Origin: Bacteroides clarus YIT 12056
Lineage (GTDB): Bacteria > Bacteroidota > Bacteroidia > Bacteroidales > Bacteroidaceae
DNA length: 64,000 nucleotides
Direction: 5' to 3'
Assembly: GCF_900129655.1 (NCBI RefSeq)
Contig: NZ_FQWK01000006.1
Location: forward strand, 186,001 to 250,000
In this document: positions 9,290 to 19,766 of the stretch, one piece after another
How positions within the stretch are numbered: position 1 is the stretch's first letter
Layout: every line of letters starts with the position of its first letter
Position numbers and translations under genes: made by a program
The notes under the pieces: generated by a model
What the model saw: only the letters and a program-made list of their open reading frames with translations
Told to the model about the DNA's origin: nothing
Databases searched by the model: none

Positions 9290-9640
9290 TTATGCAGCTT
9301 TTGCTTTAGCAACAATAGCCTTGAAAGCTTCCGGGTGATTCATTGCTAAATCAGCCAAAACTTTACGGTTGATTTCAATACCGGCTTTGTGCAGAGCGCC
9401 CATCAGTTTAGAATAAGACATACCTTCCAGACGTGCGGCAGCGTTGATACGTTGAATCCACAAAGCGCGGAAGTTTCTTTTCTTATTCTTACGGTCACGG
9501 AACGCATAAGTCAAACCTTTTTCCCAAGTATTCTTGGCAACGGTCCAAACGTTCTTTCTTGCACCAAAGTAACCTCTGGTCAATTTCAAAATTTTCTTTC
9601 TTCTTGCTTTAGAAGCAACATGATTTACTGATCTTGGCAT
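9290..9640 (-). CDS. rplT: 50S ribosomal protein L20
   Basis: Large-subunit protein that binds 23S rRNA early in assembly; in other bacteria it also represses the infC-rpmI-rplT mRNA. 116 residues, normal length, very basic, beginning [20 protein letters not shown] with the conserved [11 protein letters not shown] and [20 protein letters not shown]. It follows rpmI by about 100 bases in the usual thrS-infC-rpmI-rplT order. Confidence 0.97.
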   Translation of the reverse strand: MPRSVNHVASKARRKKILKLTRGYFGARKNVWTVAKNTWEKGLTYAFRDRKNKKRNFRALWIQRINAAARLEGMSYSKLMGALHKAGIEINRKVLADLAMNHPEAFKAIVAKAKAA

Positions 9641-9741
9641 AGTTTTACTTGTTTTTGAATGTTAGCGCCAATGCTTCACGCAGCGGACTTAAAGCTAATG
9701 CATTCGGTTAATAACTTTAATAATACTTCGTACGCTTTTGG

Positions 9742-9939
9742 TTACTTCATAGCTAAGAGTTCCTTAACCTGGCTTACATCTGTCGGGCTGACAAGTGTAG
9801 AGTAACACAGATTTCTCTTTTGCTTCTTGGTTTTCTTAGTCAGAATGTGACTGTGAAAAGCGTGCTTTCTTTTGATTTTACCTGTTCCGGTAAGAGTAAA
9901 TCTCTTTTTAGAACCGGAGTTAGTCTTCATCTTTGGCAT
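9742..9939 (-). CDS. rpmI: 50S ribosomal protein L35
   Basis: 65-residue ribosomal protein starting [20 protein letters not shown] and rich in lysine and arginine. Length and sequence are typical of L35. It lies between infC and rplT in the conserved operon. I see no obvious pseudoknot repressor site in the leader, but one could not be found by eye. Confidence 0.97.
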   Translation of the reverse strand: MPKMKTNSGSKKRFTLTGTGKIKRKHAFHSHILTKKTKKQKRNLCYSTLVSPTDVSQVKELLAMK

Positions 9940-10004
9940 CTTACTTATTTTTAAATTATTTAATTATATGGCAACGCACTATACCTGCGGCGTTGCTCAT
10001 TTCT

Positions 10005-10607
10005 TTAGTCTTCGCTTTGTTCTTCAGCCGGAGCGTTCTTCGGAGCCTCTGCGGGTTTCGGTGCGGCAGGCTTCTTGGGAGCGGCGCTCTTCTTCGGAGA
10101 AAGCTGAATAGTCATTCTCTTTCCTTCCAGAATCGGCATCTGATCTACTTTCGCATAGTCTTCCAAATCATTGGCGAAACGCAGCAATAAAACTTCGCCT
10201 TGTTCCTTGAATAAGATAGAACGGCCTTTAAAGAACACGTATGCCTTTACCTTGTCGCCATCTTCCAGAAATCCTTTGGCGTGTTTCAGTTTGAAGTTAT
10301 AGTCATGGTCGTCTGTCTGAGGACCGAAACGTATTTCCTTCACATTGACTTTAACCTGCTTCGCCTTTTGTTCCTTCTGACGCTTCTTTAACTGATAAAG
10401 AAATTTAGAGTAATCAATAATACGACAAACAGGGGGTTGTGCATTTGGAGAAATCTCTACGAGATCCGCTTCCATTTCCTCGGCTATCTTCAAAGCCTGC
10501 GCTATCGGATATACTTTTGGTTCCACTTCGTCGCCCACAATGCGGACTTCTTTGGCACGGATTTGCTCATTAATCCGATGTTGCCCTTTTAAGCTGTCAT
10601 TCTTCAT
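10005..10607 (-). CDS. infC: Translation initiation factor IF-3
   Basis: IF-3 binds the 30S subunit and proofreads start-codon and initiator-tRNA choice. I chose the ATG at 10607 ([20 protein letters not shown]), giving 200 residues, because the IF-3 homology begins there; an in-frame start at 10652 would add 15 residues unlike the family. N-domain: [17 protein letters not shown]-domain: [20 protein letters not shown]. The C-terminus is a proline/alanine/lysine-rich tail ending EEQSED, an extension common in Bacteroidota. It lies between thrS and rpmI. Confidence 0.95.
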   Translation of the reverse strand: MKNDSLKGQHRINEQIRAKEVRIVGDEVEPKVYPIAQALKIAEEMEADLVEISPNAQPPVCRIIDYSKFLYQLKKRQKEQKAKQVKVNVKEIRFGPQTDDHDYNFKLKHAKGFLEDGDKVKAYVFFKGRSILFKEQGEVLLLRFANDLEDYAKVDQMPILEGKRMTIQLSPKKSAAPKKPAAPKPAEAPKNAPAEEQSED

Positions 10608-10725
10608 TAAATAACGTTTACTTCCAGTTTGTTTCTTGTTTATTACTACCAAATTATTTTTTGTTAAGTAAAAGCTGTCTTTAGAACATCGTATGTATGC
10701 TATGCTTTTACAATTGGGCGCAAAG

Positions 10726-12666
10726 TTACCATTTATTTATCATATTTTGAACTTCTTCGTTCACTTTTTTAGCAAAATCTTCAAATTTCATGGTTCCTTG
10801 GTCGCCTTCGCCTTGTTTGCGGACGGAAACCTCTCTGTTTTCAGCCTCTTTCTCGCCTACAATCAGCATGTACGGAATACGTTTCATTTCGTTATCGCGA
10901 ATCTTACGTCCGATTTTTTCGTTACGTTCATCCACGATGGCGCGAACATCGTATCTCTTCAGATAGTCTTTCACTTCCTGGGCATAGTCATTGAATTTCT
11001 CACTGATAGGCAGGATGGCTACCTGGTCGGGTGTCAGCCACAACGGGAATTTACCGGCGGTATGCTCGATGAGTACAGCCACGAAGCGTTCCATAGAACC
11101 GAACGGAGCACGGTGAATCATTACCGGACGGTGCTTCTGGTTGTCAGCTCCCGTATATTCCAGCTGGAAGCGTTCGGGCAGGTTGTAATCCACCTGGATA
11201 GTACCCAACTGCCAACGGCGGCCGATAGCATCTTTCACCATAAAGTCCAGTTTGGGACCGTAGAAAGCGGCTTCACCGTATTCCACCTTGGCCTTCAATC
11301 CCTTTTCTTCGCAAGCCTCGATAATAGCCTGTTCCGCCTTTTCCCAGTTTTCATCGCTACCGATATACTTTTCGCGGTTCACCTTGTCGCGCAGAGAAAT
11401 CTGCGCTTCAAAGTTCTCGAAGTGCATAGACTGGAATACGATTGAGATAATATCCATTACACGCAGGAATTCGTCCTTCACCTGGTCGGGACGGCAGAAG
11501 ATGTGCGCATCATCTTGCGTAAAGCTGCGTACACGGGTCAGCCCGTGAAGCTCGCCGCTCTGCTCGTAACGGCAAACCGTACCGAACTCAGCCAGACGCA
11601 AAGGCAGGTCCTTATAAGAACGGGGCGAGTTCTTGTAAATCATACAGTGATGAGGACAGTTCATCGGTTTGAGGAAGTACTCCTCACCCTCTTCCGGCGT
11701 ATGGATAGGCTGGAACGAATCCTTACCGTATTTGGCATAGTGTCCGGAAGTGATATAGAGCAATTTGTTGCCGATAGGCGGACACATTACTTCCTGATAA
11801 TCGTAACGAGCCTGAATGCGGCGCAAGAACTCCTGCAAACGGATACGCAGTGCGGCGCCCTTCGGCAGCCACATCGGCAGACCCTTACCTACCGTATCGG
11901 AGAACATGAACAAGTCCATTTCCTTGCCGATTTTACGGTGGTCGCGTTTCTTGGCCTCTTCCAGCAATACGAGATATTCATCCAGCATTTTCTTTTTCGG
12001 GAAAGTGATGCCGTAGATACGGGTCATCATTTTGCGGTCTTCCTGTCCGCGCCAGTATGCGCCGGCAACGGAAGTCAGTTTAATGGCTTTGATAGGTGCG
12101 GTAGTCATCAGGTGAGGACCACGGCACAGGTCGGTAAACGCGCCTTGCGTATAGGTGGTGATGTGACCGTCTTCCAACTCCGAAATCAGCTCGCATTTAT
12201 AAGTTTCGCCACGGTCGCCGAACATCTTCAAAGCGTCTGTCTTTGAGATGCTCTCTCTGACAACCCCCTCTTTTCTGGCAACCAGCTCGGCCATTTTCTT
12301 TTCGATGGCGGGCAGGTCGGCTTCCTTGATGGCAGCTTCTCCCGGATCTACATCATAGTAGAAACCATTCTCGATGGCCGGACCGATACCGAACTGAATG
12401 CCCGGATACAGTTCTTGCAGGGCTTCCGCCAGCAAGTGGGCGCTGGTATGCCAGAAGGCATGCTTACCCTGCTCGTCTTCCCATTTGTAGAGAACCACTT
12501 CGGCGTCTTCATTGATAGGACGCCCCAAATCATAAATTTCTCCGTTCACGCCGCAAGCCAGCACATCCTGTGCCAAGCGCGAACTAATGCTTTCTGCTAT
12601 TTGCAGTCCTGTTACTCCCTCGTTGTATTCGCGAACGGAGCCGTCTGGAAATGTTATCTTTATCAT
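10726..12666 (-). CDS. thrS: Threonyl-tRNA synthetase
   Basis: Charges tRNA-Thr. 646 residues, full length. TGS domain at residues 1-62; a SAD editing domain with [12 protein letters not shown] (residues about 72-83); class II catalytic core with the zinc site around [17 protein letters not shown]; and a C-terminal anticodon-binding domain from about residue 545 ([17 protein letters not shown]). It heads the thrS-infC-rpmI-rplT group; the 118-base gap before infC may hold regulatory RNA. A TATTTTTG promoter box precedes it. Confidence 0.97.
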   Translation of the reverse strand: MIKITFPDGSVREYNEGVTGLQIAESISSRLAQDVLACGVNGEIYDLGRPINEDAEVVLYKWEDEQGKHAFWHTSAHLLAEALQELYPGIQFGIGPAIENGFYYDVDPGEAAIKEADLPAIEKKMAELVARKEGVVRESISKTDALKMFGDRGETYKCELISELEDGHITTYTQGAFTDLCRGPHLMTTAPIKAIKLTSVAGAYWRGQEDRKMMTRIYGITFPKKKMLDEYLVLLEEAKKRDHRKIGKEMDLFMFSDTVGKGLPMWLPKGAALRIRLQEFLRRIQARYDYQEVMCPPIGNKLLYITSGHYAKYGKDSFQPIHTPEEGEEYFLKPMNCPHHCMIYKNSPRSYKDLPLRLAEFGTVCRYEQSGELHGLTRVRSFTQDDAHIFCRPDQVKDEFLRVMDIISIVFQSMHFENFEAQISLRDKVNREKYIGSDENWEKAEQAIIEACEEKGLKAKVEYGEAAFYGPKLDFMVKDAIGRRWQLGTIQVDYNLPERFQLEYTGADNQKHRPVMIHRAPFGSMERFVAVLIEHTAGKFPLWLTPDQVAILPISEKFNDYAQEVKDYLKRYDVRAIVDERNEKIGRKIRDNEMKRIPYMLIVGEKEAENREVSVRKQGEGDQGTMKFEDFAKKVNEEVQNMINKW

Positions 12667-12696
12667 AATGTTATGTATAGTTCAAATTTTAGAACG

Positions 12697-12704
12697 CAAA
12701 AATA
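12697..12704 (-). promoter_or_regulatory. Promoter -7 box for the thrS operon
   Basis: The minus strand reads TATTTTTG (TAnnTTTG), 30 bases before the thrS start codon. Confidence 0.5.
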
Positions 12705-12745
12705 GCTAATTCTTTATTGATATTCTATTTTTTAGCAAAAAAATG

Positions 12746-14791
12746 TTATTGCTGCGTATTCGTAAATCGCTTGATAATGTTGTAAGCGGAAACGATACCC
12801 CGCTCTCCGGCCTTGCTCAAGTCCGAAATGCCCTGCCTGTTGTTACCCAGGAAGATATGCGTCAGCCCGCGATTGAAATACGCTTCGGCGAAGTCGGGAT
12901 TCAGTTCGATTGCCTTATCGTAATCAGCCAGCGCCGCACGATAGTCTTTCAGCATGGACGATACATTGCCGCGGTTATAATAGCCGTAAACGAAGTCCGG
13001 AGCCAACCGGATGACGTGATCCAAATCATTCTTCACGATATCGTAATCCATCGCCGTCACTTCCGCCTTCTTCACCTCTTGCGCGCCGGAAACAGCTCCC
13101 TCGCTCATGCCGGCTTCCGCTTTCTTGTACTCCAACTGCTTGTAGCGTACCAAAGCACGCATAAAGTACGCCGGGAAGAAAGTATCATCCAGCAGGATAC
13201 TCTGCGTGAAGTCGTCTATGGAACTCGCAAAGTCCTGCACCAGATAGAAATCCAGTCCGCGCATAAAACGTTTTCCGGCATTCTTGCCGTCCGCCACGAT
13301 ATCCGATGTATGGGCGTCTATCAACGCGAAGTGGAAACGCACCTGCTCTTCCGTCAGCGGAGATTCCATATTGGTGATACGCAATGGTTTGGGGAGCATC
13401 TTCGAGTGATTGAGCTCGTCGATATATTTATGATAATGCACCATACGTTTCACATCACTCAGTTTTTCATAATAAGTCAGCGCATACATAGGCTCGAGCT
13501 TGATAGTCACGTTACGGTCTTGCACACGTCCGCGATAATCGCTCTTGTAACGCTGGTCGGCTTCCGAATCATCCGCAATCACAATCTTGCGGTAGTTCTC
13601 CATGTTCTTGTCGGACTTCTTACGGGTTTTGCCGTTATCTTGTCCGGAATTGCCGTCCGTATTATCCGCCACATCCTTGTCATTGCCGCCGGTCGTGACA
13701 CCGTTGCGCTTGTCGAGTTGCATCTTCATGACTTTGAACTCGTCCTGCTCGGCTCCCTTACGGTCGCCAATCTTCTTGCGGGCTTCGGCACGGTGATAGT
13801 AACCCGCCATAAAGTTGGGGTATTCGTCTATCACTTTGGAGTAATCGCTGATAGCGCCGCGGTAATCGCCCGTCTGCGCACGCAACAAGCCACGGTTGAA
13901 AGCGGCCATCATATTGTCCGGTTCCATCTTCAGCACAAAATCGAAGTCTTCTATCGCACGGTTATCGTCGCCTACCTGCGCACGCAGCAAACCACGGTTA
14001 TAGTGTCCGAGGAAGTTGTTGGGGTCAATGTCCAGCGCCAGGTCATAGTCGCTCATCGCGCCTCTCAGATTATTCTGGTGGAAACGCGCCAAGGCACGGT
14101 TAATGTAGTTGCCCGAATTGCGCGCGCTCAAATGTATCGCCTGATCCAAATCGTTTTCGGCTTCCTTGTACTTGGATTGCTGAAGCCGGACAATGGCACG
14201 CGCGGCCCAACCGTCAGGGTCGTAACGGTCCATGTCGATAGCCGTATCAAAATCTTTCAGGGCCTGTATCGTATCGTTCTGCTTGAGGTTGACCTCACCG
14301 CGCATCAGGTACGCACGCGTATAGCGGGGCGCTATGGTCAGCAGCTTGCCCAAGTCCTCTTTGGCGGAATTGAAATCCTCTTTCTGCATGTGGCAAAGGG
14401 AAAGGTTATGCCAAAGCACCACATTCTCCGGGTCGTACTTCAAAGCCGTCCTGTAATCCTCTATCGCACCGTCGAACTTATCCTGACGGATACGCGCCAA
14501 CCCCCTTATCTGATAAGCGCCTACAACAAAAGGATTGCGCTGGATAGCCAAATCGCAATCCGCTTCCGCCCCTTGGAAGTCGTCCAGATTGATTTTGGCC
14601 AGCGCACGGAAGAAATAAGGCTCGTATAAATAAGGCTTCGCATTGATTACCTGATTGAAATATTGGATAGAAAGCACGTAGTCCTCGAAATACAATGCGT
14701 TCCGGGCAATGGTCATCACCCGTTCCGTATTGATTTGCGCATATAACAACGTGGGCAATAACAGAATTGCCAGCAATATCTTTTTTATCAT
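12746..14791 (-). CDS. Exported tetratricopeptide-repeat protein
   Basis: 681 residues: a signal peptide (MIKKILLAILLLPTLLYAQ) and at least ten TPR units in two blocks separated by a charged linker with basic and Asn/Gly-rich sequence (about residues 365-400). Repeats are easy to see, for example ALARFHQNNLRGAMSDYDLA, GLLRAQVGDDNRAIEDFDF and GLLRAQTGDYRGAISDYSKV. TPR solenoids hold proteins together; the partner is unknown. No lipobox or enzyme domain is visible. It has its own promoter box and precedes thrS. Confidence 0.85.
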   Translation of the reverse strand: MIKKILLAILLLPTLLYAQINTERVMTIARNALYFEDYVLSIQYFNQVINAKPYLYEPYFFRALAKINLDDFQGAEADCDLAIQRNPFVVGAYQIRGLARIRQDKFDGAIEDYRTALKYDPENVVLWHNLSLCHMQKEDFNSAKEDLGKLLTIAPRYTRAYLMRGEVNLKQNDTIQALKDFDTAIDMDRYDPDGWAARAIVRLQQSKYKEAENDLDQAIHLSARNSGNYINRALARFHQNNLRGAMSDYDLALDIDPNNFLGHYNRGLLRAQVGDDNRAIEDFDFVLKMEPDNMMAAFNRGLLRAQTGDYRGAISDYSKVIDEYPNFMAGYYHRAEARKKIGDRKGAEQDEFKVMKMQLDKRNGVTTGGNDKDVADNTDGNSGQDNGKTRKKSDKNMENYRKIVIADDSEADQRYKSDYRGRVQDRNVTIKLEPMYALTYYEKLSDVKRMVHYHKYIDELNHSKMLPKPLRITNMESPLTEEQVRFHFALIDAHTSDIVADGKNAGKRFMRGLDFYLVQDFASSIDDFTQSILLDDTFFPAYFMRALVRYKQLEYKKAEAGMSEGAVSGAQEVKKAEVTAMDYDIVKNDLDHVIRLAPDFVYGYYNRGNVSSMLKDYRAALADYDKAIELNPDFAEAYFNRGLTHIFLGNNRQGISDLSKAGERGIVSAYNIIKRFTNTQQ

Positions 14792-14819
14792 CTTGTCTTA
14801 TAAATGCTTGTAAACAAAA

Positions 14820-14827
14820 CAAAAGTA
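14820..14827 (-). promoter_or_regulatory. Promoter -7 box for the TPR gene
   Basis: The minus strand reads TACTTTTG (TAnnTTTG), 28 bases before the TPR gene start. Confidence 0.45.
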
Positions 14828-14908
14828 ACGTTTATTCATTTACATATCAGGATATGCGGAAGACTTTTTATATTTTTTGAGCCTTTTATACCTTATTATA
14901 TGGTTTGC

Positions 14909-15463
14909 TTACTTAATGGTTTTCACTTTATAAGAGCAGCGCGCCTTACCTTTCAGCATGGCATTCAGCTTTCCCTTTATCATCTGCTTGCGCAAGGGTG
15001 AGATATGGTCGATGAACATCTTTCCGTCCAGATGATCGAACTCGTGCTGCATCACACGCGCCAGATAACCTTCTACCACCTCGTCATGCTCCACCAAATC
15101 CTCATCCAGATATTTCACACGTATTTTGTTACCTCTTTTCACCGACTCATGGATACCGGGCAGGCTCAGGCAACCTTCTTCCATAGACACCTCTTCGCCC
15201 GATACTTCCAGAATATGCGCGTTGATATACGCTTTGCGGAACCCTTTATATTCGGGATAATCTTCCGACAACACATCCAGGTCTACCACCACCACACGAA
15301 TCGGCAAACCGATTTGCGGAGCCGCCAGTCCCACGCCGTCGGCATGGTCCATTGTTTCAAACATATTCTGAATCAGTTCTTTCAAGTTCGGATAATCAGG
15401 AGTAATATCCTCTGCCACTTTTCTCAATACGGGTTGTCCGTATACATAAACAGGTAAAATCAT
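14909..15463 (-). CDS. def: Peptide deformylase
   Basis: Removes the formyl group from the initiator methionine of new proteins; a metalloenzyme. 184 residues with all three motifs: [12 protein letters not shown] (residues about 44-55), EEGCLSLPG (metal-binding Cys) and QHEFDHLDG (two metal-binding His and the catalytic Glu). A short charged insertion ([10 protein letters not shown]) precedes the second motif, as in Bacteroidota forms. It follows ruvX by 44 bases and is probably co-transcribed with it. Confidence 0.96.
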   Translation of the reverse strand: MILPVYVYGQPVLRKVAEDITPDYPNLKELIQNMFETMDHADGVGLAAPQIGLPIRVVVVDLDVLSEDYPEYKGFRKAYINAHILEVSGEEVSMEEGCLSLPGIHESVKRGNKIRVKYLDEDLVEHDEVVEGYLARVMQHEFDHLDGKMFIDHISPLRKQMIKGKLNAMLKGKARCSYKVKTIK

Positions 15464-15507
15464 TTCTTTAATTATGAATTATCAATTATGAATTATTGTC
15501 TATACAC

Positions 15508-15933
15508 TTATAAAGAAGAGAAACGTCTGTTCTCCAAATAAGTTTGCAGGATAATAGTCGCGCTGATTTCGTCCACCAACGCCTTGTTCTGCCTGTCTTT
15601 CTTTTTCAGTCCGGCTTCCAGCATGGTACGGTGCGCCAGAACCGAGGTGAAACGCTCGTCCACATACTCTACCGGCATATCGGGCAACCTTTTTTGCAGG
15701 GAACGCACGAACGGTTCTATCCGTTTCATATTCTCGGATGCCTCGTTGTTCATCTGCTTAGGCAATCCGACGAGAATCCGCTCCACCGGCTCTTTGGCCA
15801 CATAATCCATGATAAAGGCGAGCAGTTCGTGGGTAGGCACGGTGGTAAGCCCGTTGGCAATCATTTGCAACGTGTCGCTGACGGCTATGCCCGTACGTTT
15901 TTTACCGTAATCAATAGCTATTATTCTACTCAT
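15508..15933 (-). CDS. ruvX: Holliday junction resolvase-like RuvX (YqgF)
   Basis: RNase H-fold nuclease family linked to 16S rRNA 5'-end maturation and, in some species, junction resolution. 141 residues. N-terminal IIAIDYGKKRTGIAVSD carries the first catalytic Asp; ILVGLPKQMNNEASEN and VEYVDERFTS hold the further acidic residues. Length is typical. First gene of a probable ruvX-def pair. Confidence 0.95.
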   Translation of the reverse strand: MSRIIAIDYGKKRTGIAVSDTLQMIANGLTTVPTHELLAFIMDYVAKEPVERILVGLPKQMNNEASENMKRIEPFVRSLQKRLPDMPVEYVDERFTSVLAHRTMLEAGLKKKDRQNKALVDEISATIILQTYLENRRFSSL

Positions 15934-15942
15934 AATGGGCTA

Positions 15943-15950
15943 CAAAATTA
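15943..15950 (-). promoter_or_regulatory. Promoter -7 box for ruvX-def
   Basis: The minus strand reads TAATTTTG (TAnnTTTG), 9 bases before the ruvX start, implying a very short leader. Confidence 0.45.
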
Positions 15951-15980
15951 CGATTTATATTTGAACTCTTTTTCATACGT

Positions 15981-16055
15981 ATCAAAAAAGATTTTGCCTA
16001 TGGTGAAAATCTCATTTGATGTACATCAAACAAGTTTCGCGCCATAGGCAAAATC
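15981..16055 (-). terminator. Terminator of the sulfation operon with a nested palindrome
   Basis: A perfect 14-bp inverted repeat (GATTTTGCCTATGG at 15990-16003 and its complement at 16042-16055) encloses a perfect 16-bp palindrome TTTGATGTACATCAAA (16015-16030). Read on the minus strand it ends in a T6 run, so it should act as a branched terminator after the gene at 16080. Confidence 0.7.
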
Positions 16056-16079
16056 AGATATGCCGGTATAGGAATGAAA

Positions 16080-17045
16080 TCAATATACCAGCTTCACATT
16101 ATCCACATAAAACGAGTTGCCCGGAGAACCTATGTATGCCCCGCCGTGGCTGGATGTAAACTGTAACTGGATATGGGTGGGGATATCGTCTTCCGTGCCC
16201 CATGCCACTTCTTTGATAGGCACGCTCTCGCCCTTACTGTTCACGGCATAGCGTTCCTGTACCTGCAGGCGCATCATGTGCGCTTTGTATTCGGGATTGC
16301 CCGTGATGTCGCCGTACATAATGGAGTAAGTGGCATTATTGTGCCAGTCGTCCGTCGTAGTGTAATAACGCACCACCGCCGTACCCACACGTTTGGCGTA
16401 GATATTTCCGTCCTTGTCTTCCCAGCGTTTCTGCAAAAAGAGATTCATTTCGGGGAAGTCCTTTCCTTCCACATCGGTTATCTTGCTGAAACCGGTGGCA
16501 TGGACACGCTTTTCACGGTCGGACATCTTCACCTTATAGTCAAACTGAACTGCAATCGGCTTCTTGGTGAACGGAATACCGGAGTTCAGTATCTTTTGCG
16601 GGTTCTTCGTTCCCTTGATAGGCTCGTGCACGTCGCCGAGGAAAATGGAACCGGCCGCCAATACCGTAATATCCACGATGCCCAGCACCTTTACACTTTC
16701 CATACGGGTATCCAAACGGGCGCAAAAGCCGTCGCCGCGCTTCTCCGGAAACACCGAAGTATTGGTTTTGGTGATACCGGCCACACGCGCCATTACGTTG
16801 GAAGTAGCCCAGGGCGAACCACCCATGTTCTTATACGGCTTATTCTCGCGGATAGTTGCCGTGGGGCCGATAGCGTACACATTCTTGGTGGCGCCACCGA
16901 TAATTCCCGACTCTTTAATTTGACGGTCAATCCATTGATCCATATTTCCGAAAGGAATCATCTCAACCTTATGCTGCGCCGATACCGCTACACTGAAGAG
17001 CATTACGGACAGCAAACTCAACAAACGAAATCTTTTACGAATCAT
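16080..17045 (-). CDS. Exported PCMD-domain protein of the sulfation operon
   Basis: 321 residues with a signal peptide (MIRKRFRLLSLLSVMLFSVAVSA). The body resembles the PCMD family (putative carbohydrate metabolism domain), a beta-sandwich common in Bacteroidota secreted proteins; visible cues are AVQFDYKVKMSDREKRVHA and the C-terminal GGAYIGSPGNSFYVDNVKLV. No catalytic residues can be assigned. It starts 23 bases after the sulfotransferase stop and ends at the operon terminator, so it is probably made with the sulfation genes. It could handle or bind the sulfated product or its acceptor outside the inner membrane; that is inference. Confidence 0.75.
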   Translation of the reverse strand: MIRKRFRLLSLLSVMLFSVAVSAQHKVEMIPFGNMDQWIDRQIKESGIIGGATKNVYAIGPTATIRENKPYKNMGGSPWATSNVMARVAGITKTNTSVFPEKRGDGFCARLDTRMESVKVLGIVDITVLAAGSIFLGDVHEPIKGTKNPQKILNSGIPFTKKPIAVQFDYKVKMSDREKRVHATGFSKITDVEGKDFPEMNLFLQKRWEDKDGNIYAKRVGTAVVRYYTTTDDWHNNATYSIMYGDITGNPEYKAHMMRLQVQERYAVNSKGESVPIKEVAWGTEDDIPTHIQLQFTSSHGGAYIGSPGNSFYVDNVKLVY

Positions 17046-17068
17046 TTCTTTATTCTCCTACAAATCAA

Positions 17069-18175
17069 TTAAAGTTCATAATTCCACTGTTTCAGCGCAA
17101 AGTCCCAGTTATCCTGAACCAGTTGCACCGTACGGTCGTCATATTTATATTTATTCTTCTTATAACCTTTCTTACCGCCTACATACTGTTCGATGGCAGC
17201 ACGGGCATCCGCAAAACCGGGGATGGACAACGCGTCGTAGATGTGTTCCGTCATTCCCATCGCATCGGCTTCAAAGTCTTCGAACTTCACTTCAATCAGA
17301 TTACCCGCCGGGATACTTGCCTTGTCCGCTTCGTACTTATGGTAAAGCTTGGCGTAGACAGACAAGATATTCCGCTCCAACTCCGCCGGAGTAATATCCT
17401 GGAGCTTCAACGGCTGGATGGTATTCGTGAAGAAACTGCGCGTACTTTCAAATACCGTGTAAGGATTACGCATCAGGTAGATGAACTTGGCGTTGGGGAA
17501 CATCTTCACCAATTCCTTCACACGTCCGGTATGCGGCGGGTTCTTGCTGAGGAACTGCGTGCCATGCGTATTCCACAAGGAAATCTTGATGAGCTTGGTA
17601 AACGTCTCCTCAAATACTTTCAACTCCGCCTCGCTTATATCGTCGAACAACAGATACTTGTCGGCATACTCCTGCTGGTGTTTGGGCAGGAACCAGAAGT
17701 TATAATAAGTATAAGGCATCATGTTTGCCAATGCGAACTCCTCTTCCTGCGGCAGGTCCACAGCCAACTCCATATTGTCCGTAGGACGTTTGTCGGGCAT
17801 CAGCCAGCTCATATTTTTCTTGAAGAAAGGCTGCCCCCACATCATCAGATGCGGAAATACGGTCTGATAAGTTGTGTTATAGCCGAAATGCTTGTCACAA
17901 GAGAACACATTATGCACGAAAGTTGTTCCGCTGCGCCAGTGACCGAGGATAAATACAGGGTCGTGTTCCAGCGGCTTGTCCGCCAACAGCTTCTCGTAGC
18001 GTTTGTCCTGCAAAGGAGCCAATGTGGAAAGCAGGCGGCAAACGGCTTTCGTCAGCCGGTATTTGCCCTTGTATGCGGCATCTATCTCACGCCCTTTCGT
18101 AATGGCATTGAAAGTTTTCCAGTCTGCACCGACAAGCGTATTGATCGGCAGTTTGTTGAATTCTAATAAACCCAT
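17069..18175 (-). CDS. PAPS-dependent sulfotransferase
   Basis: Transfers sulfate from PAPS to an acceptor. 368 residues, no signal peptide, so probably cytoplasmic. The 5'-phosphosulfate loop is FILGHWRSGTTFVHNVFSCD near residues 76-95; the 3'-phosphate segment is IYLMRNPYTVFESTRSFF near residues 233-250. C-terminal GGKKGYKKNKYKYD is family-like. It lies after cysN (98-base gap) in an operon devoted to making PAPS, so it is the likely consumer. From memory, B. thetaiotaomicron BT_0416, which sulfates cholesterol and other steroids, lies in a similar cluster; whether this is its orthologue needs alignment. Confidence 0.88.
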   Translation of the reverse strand: MGLLEFNKLPINTLVGADWKTFNAITKGREIDAAYKGKYRLTKAVCRLLSTLAPLQDKRYEKLLADKPLEHDPVFILGHWRSGTTFVHNVFSCDKHFGYNTTYQTVFPHLMMWGQPFFKKNMSWLMPDKRPTDNMELAVDLPQEEEFALANMMPYTYYNFWFLPKHQQEYADKYLLFDDISEAELKVFEETFTKLIKISLWNTHGTQFLSKNPPHTGRVKELVKMFPNAKFIYLMRNPYTVFESTRSFFTNTIQPLKLQDITPAELERNILSVYAKLYHKYEADKASIPAGNLIEVKFEDFEADAMGMTEHIYDALSIPGFADARAAIEQYVGGKKGYKKNKYKYDDRTVQLVQDNWDFALKQWNYEL

Positions 18176-18273
18176 TCTTGTTTAATTGAGAATTGAGAAT
18201 TGAAAATCGGGAAATAGCCTTTCGGACTAATGCGATAATTCCTATCCAACTCTTATTTGTTAATGTTTAATTT

Positions 18274-19734
18274 TCATTTCTTAATCATCACTGCTATTCC
18301 CTGACGCTCCAGTTCCTTGGCGGCTTTCTCTATGGCCTCGTAATGCTCGGGAGCGATTCCCAGTTTCGGCAAGTCAAGAACGGGAAGTTCTTCGGAGATA
18401 TGCATGTCCTTATCTTCCACACGGTCGATAATCATACCTACGGCGCTGGTATTATTGGTTATCGGGTCTATCAGGATGAAAGAGCCGGTGGCTTTGTTGG
18501 CTTGGTAAGGGTCGAAGAACAGCTCTTTGGCGGTGGTCAACACTACGCGGGCAATTTGGTTCAACTGCATCGGCAGGGTCTCTTTTGTCAACCGGCCGTT
18601 CTCAAGGGAGAGTTTCTCCATGGTATTGACATCTACTTTATACCTGATGTTGTCAATACGCGTACGGCTCAAATTGGTGGTTTGCTTGATGAAGAAAGAT
18701 TTGTTCACATCCATCGGCTCCTCGTCCATCCATACCACCATGGCTTCGAAGTTACGCTCCATCATCGGAAGATTGTCGGGGTGCACCAGCATTTCTCCGC
18801 GCGAAACGTCGATTTCGTCTTCCAGCGTCAGCGTAACGGACTGCGGCGGGAAAGCGTAATCCAGTTCTCCTTCGTACGTAACGATGCTCTTGACATGCGA
18901 TTTCTTTCCGGACGGTAAAGCCATCACCTCGTCTCCCTTGCGGATGATACCCGAAGCCACCTTGCCGCAGAAACCGCGGAAGTCGAGGTTGGGGCGCAGC
19001 ACATACTGCACGGGGAAACGGAAATCCTTCAGGTTATGGTCGTTATCGATGTGTACGGTTTCAAGGAAGTCGAGCAAAGACGTACCGTTATACCAGGGGG
19101 TACGCTCCGATTTCTCCACCACATTGTCACCGTCAAGCGCAGAAAGCGGAATGCAGGTCACATCGGGAATACCCAGCGGAGCGATAAACTTCTTGTATTC
19201 GCCTACAATCTCATTGAAGCGTTCTTCGGAGAAGTCCACCAAGTCCATTTTATTAACGGCAAGCACCACATGCTTGATACCCAGCAGAGACACAAGGAAA
19301 GTGTGGCGGCGTGTCTGCGTAATGACACCCGTGCGGGCGTCTACCAGAATAATCGCCAGGTTGGCGGTAGAGCCGCCGGTAATCATGTTGCGCGTATACT
19401 GTTCGTGTCCCGGAGTGTCGGCAATGATGAATTTACGATTATTGGTGGAGAAATAGCGGTAAGCCACGTCGATAGTGATACCCTGCTCCCGCTCCGCCTT
19501 CAAGCCGTCCAGCAACAAGGCGTAGTCGATGTGGTCACCGGCATTACCCATACGCTTGCTGTCACGCTCCAACGCATCCAACTGGTCTTCGTACAATTTC
19601 TTACTATCGAACAACAGACGGCCGATAAGTGTGGACTTTCCGTCATCCACCGAGCCGGCAGTAAGGAATCTCAATAAGTCTTTCTGTTCGTCCTTATCAA
19701 GGAAAGCCTTTATATCAAGTCTTGAATCATTCAT
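18274..19734 (-). CDS. cysN: Sulfate adenylyltransferase subunit 1 (GTPase)
   Basis: GTPase that drives CysD to make adenosine 5'-phosphosulfate (APS) from ATP and sulfate. 486 residues, EF-Tu-like. G1 [18 protein letters not shown] (residues about 27-44), switch region [17 protein letters not shown] text, [13 protein letters not shown], and [13 protein letters not shown] (G4). There is no fused APS kinase domain, consistent with the separate cysC upstream. It follows cysD by 32 bases. Confidence 0.95.
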   Translation of the reverse strand: MNDSRLDIKAFLDKDEQKDLLRFLTAGSVDDGKSTLIGRLLFDSKKLYEDQLDALERDSKRMGNAGDHIDYALLLDGLKAEREQGITIDVAYRYFSTNNRKFIIADTPGHEQYTRNMITGGSTANLAIILVDARTGVITQTRRHTFLVSLLGIKHVVLAVNKMDLVDFSEERFNEIVGEYKKFIAPLGIPDVTCIPLSALDGDNVVEKSERTPWYNGTSLLDFLETVHIDNDHNLKDFRFPVQYVLRPNLDFRGFCGKVASGIIRKGDEVMALPSGKKSHVKSIVTYEGELDYAFPPQSVTLTLEDEIDVSRGEMLVHPDNLPMMERNFEAMVVWMDEEPMDVNKSFFIKQTTNLSRTRIDNIRYKVDVNTMEKLSLENGRLTKETLPMQLNQIARVVLTTAKELFFDPYQANKATGSFILIDPITNNTSAVGMIIDRVEDKDMHISEELPVLDLPKLGIAPEHYEAIEKAAKELERQGIAVMIKK

Positions 19735-19766
19735 TTCTTAATTCTCAATTTTTAATTCTTAATTTC

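Noticed and set aside
10693..12246. Long plus-strand frames over thrS
   Set aside because: Antisense shadows of the conserved synthetase; no protein features.
12743..14629. 628-codon plus-strand open frame
   Set aside because: It is exactly antisense to the TPR gene; its protein has no recognisable domain and the TPR frame on the other strand is unambiguous.
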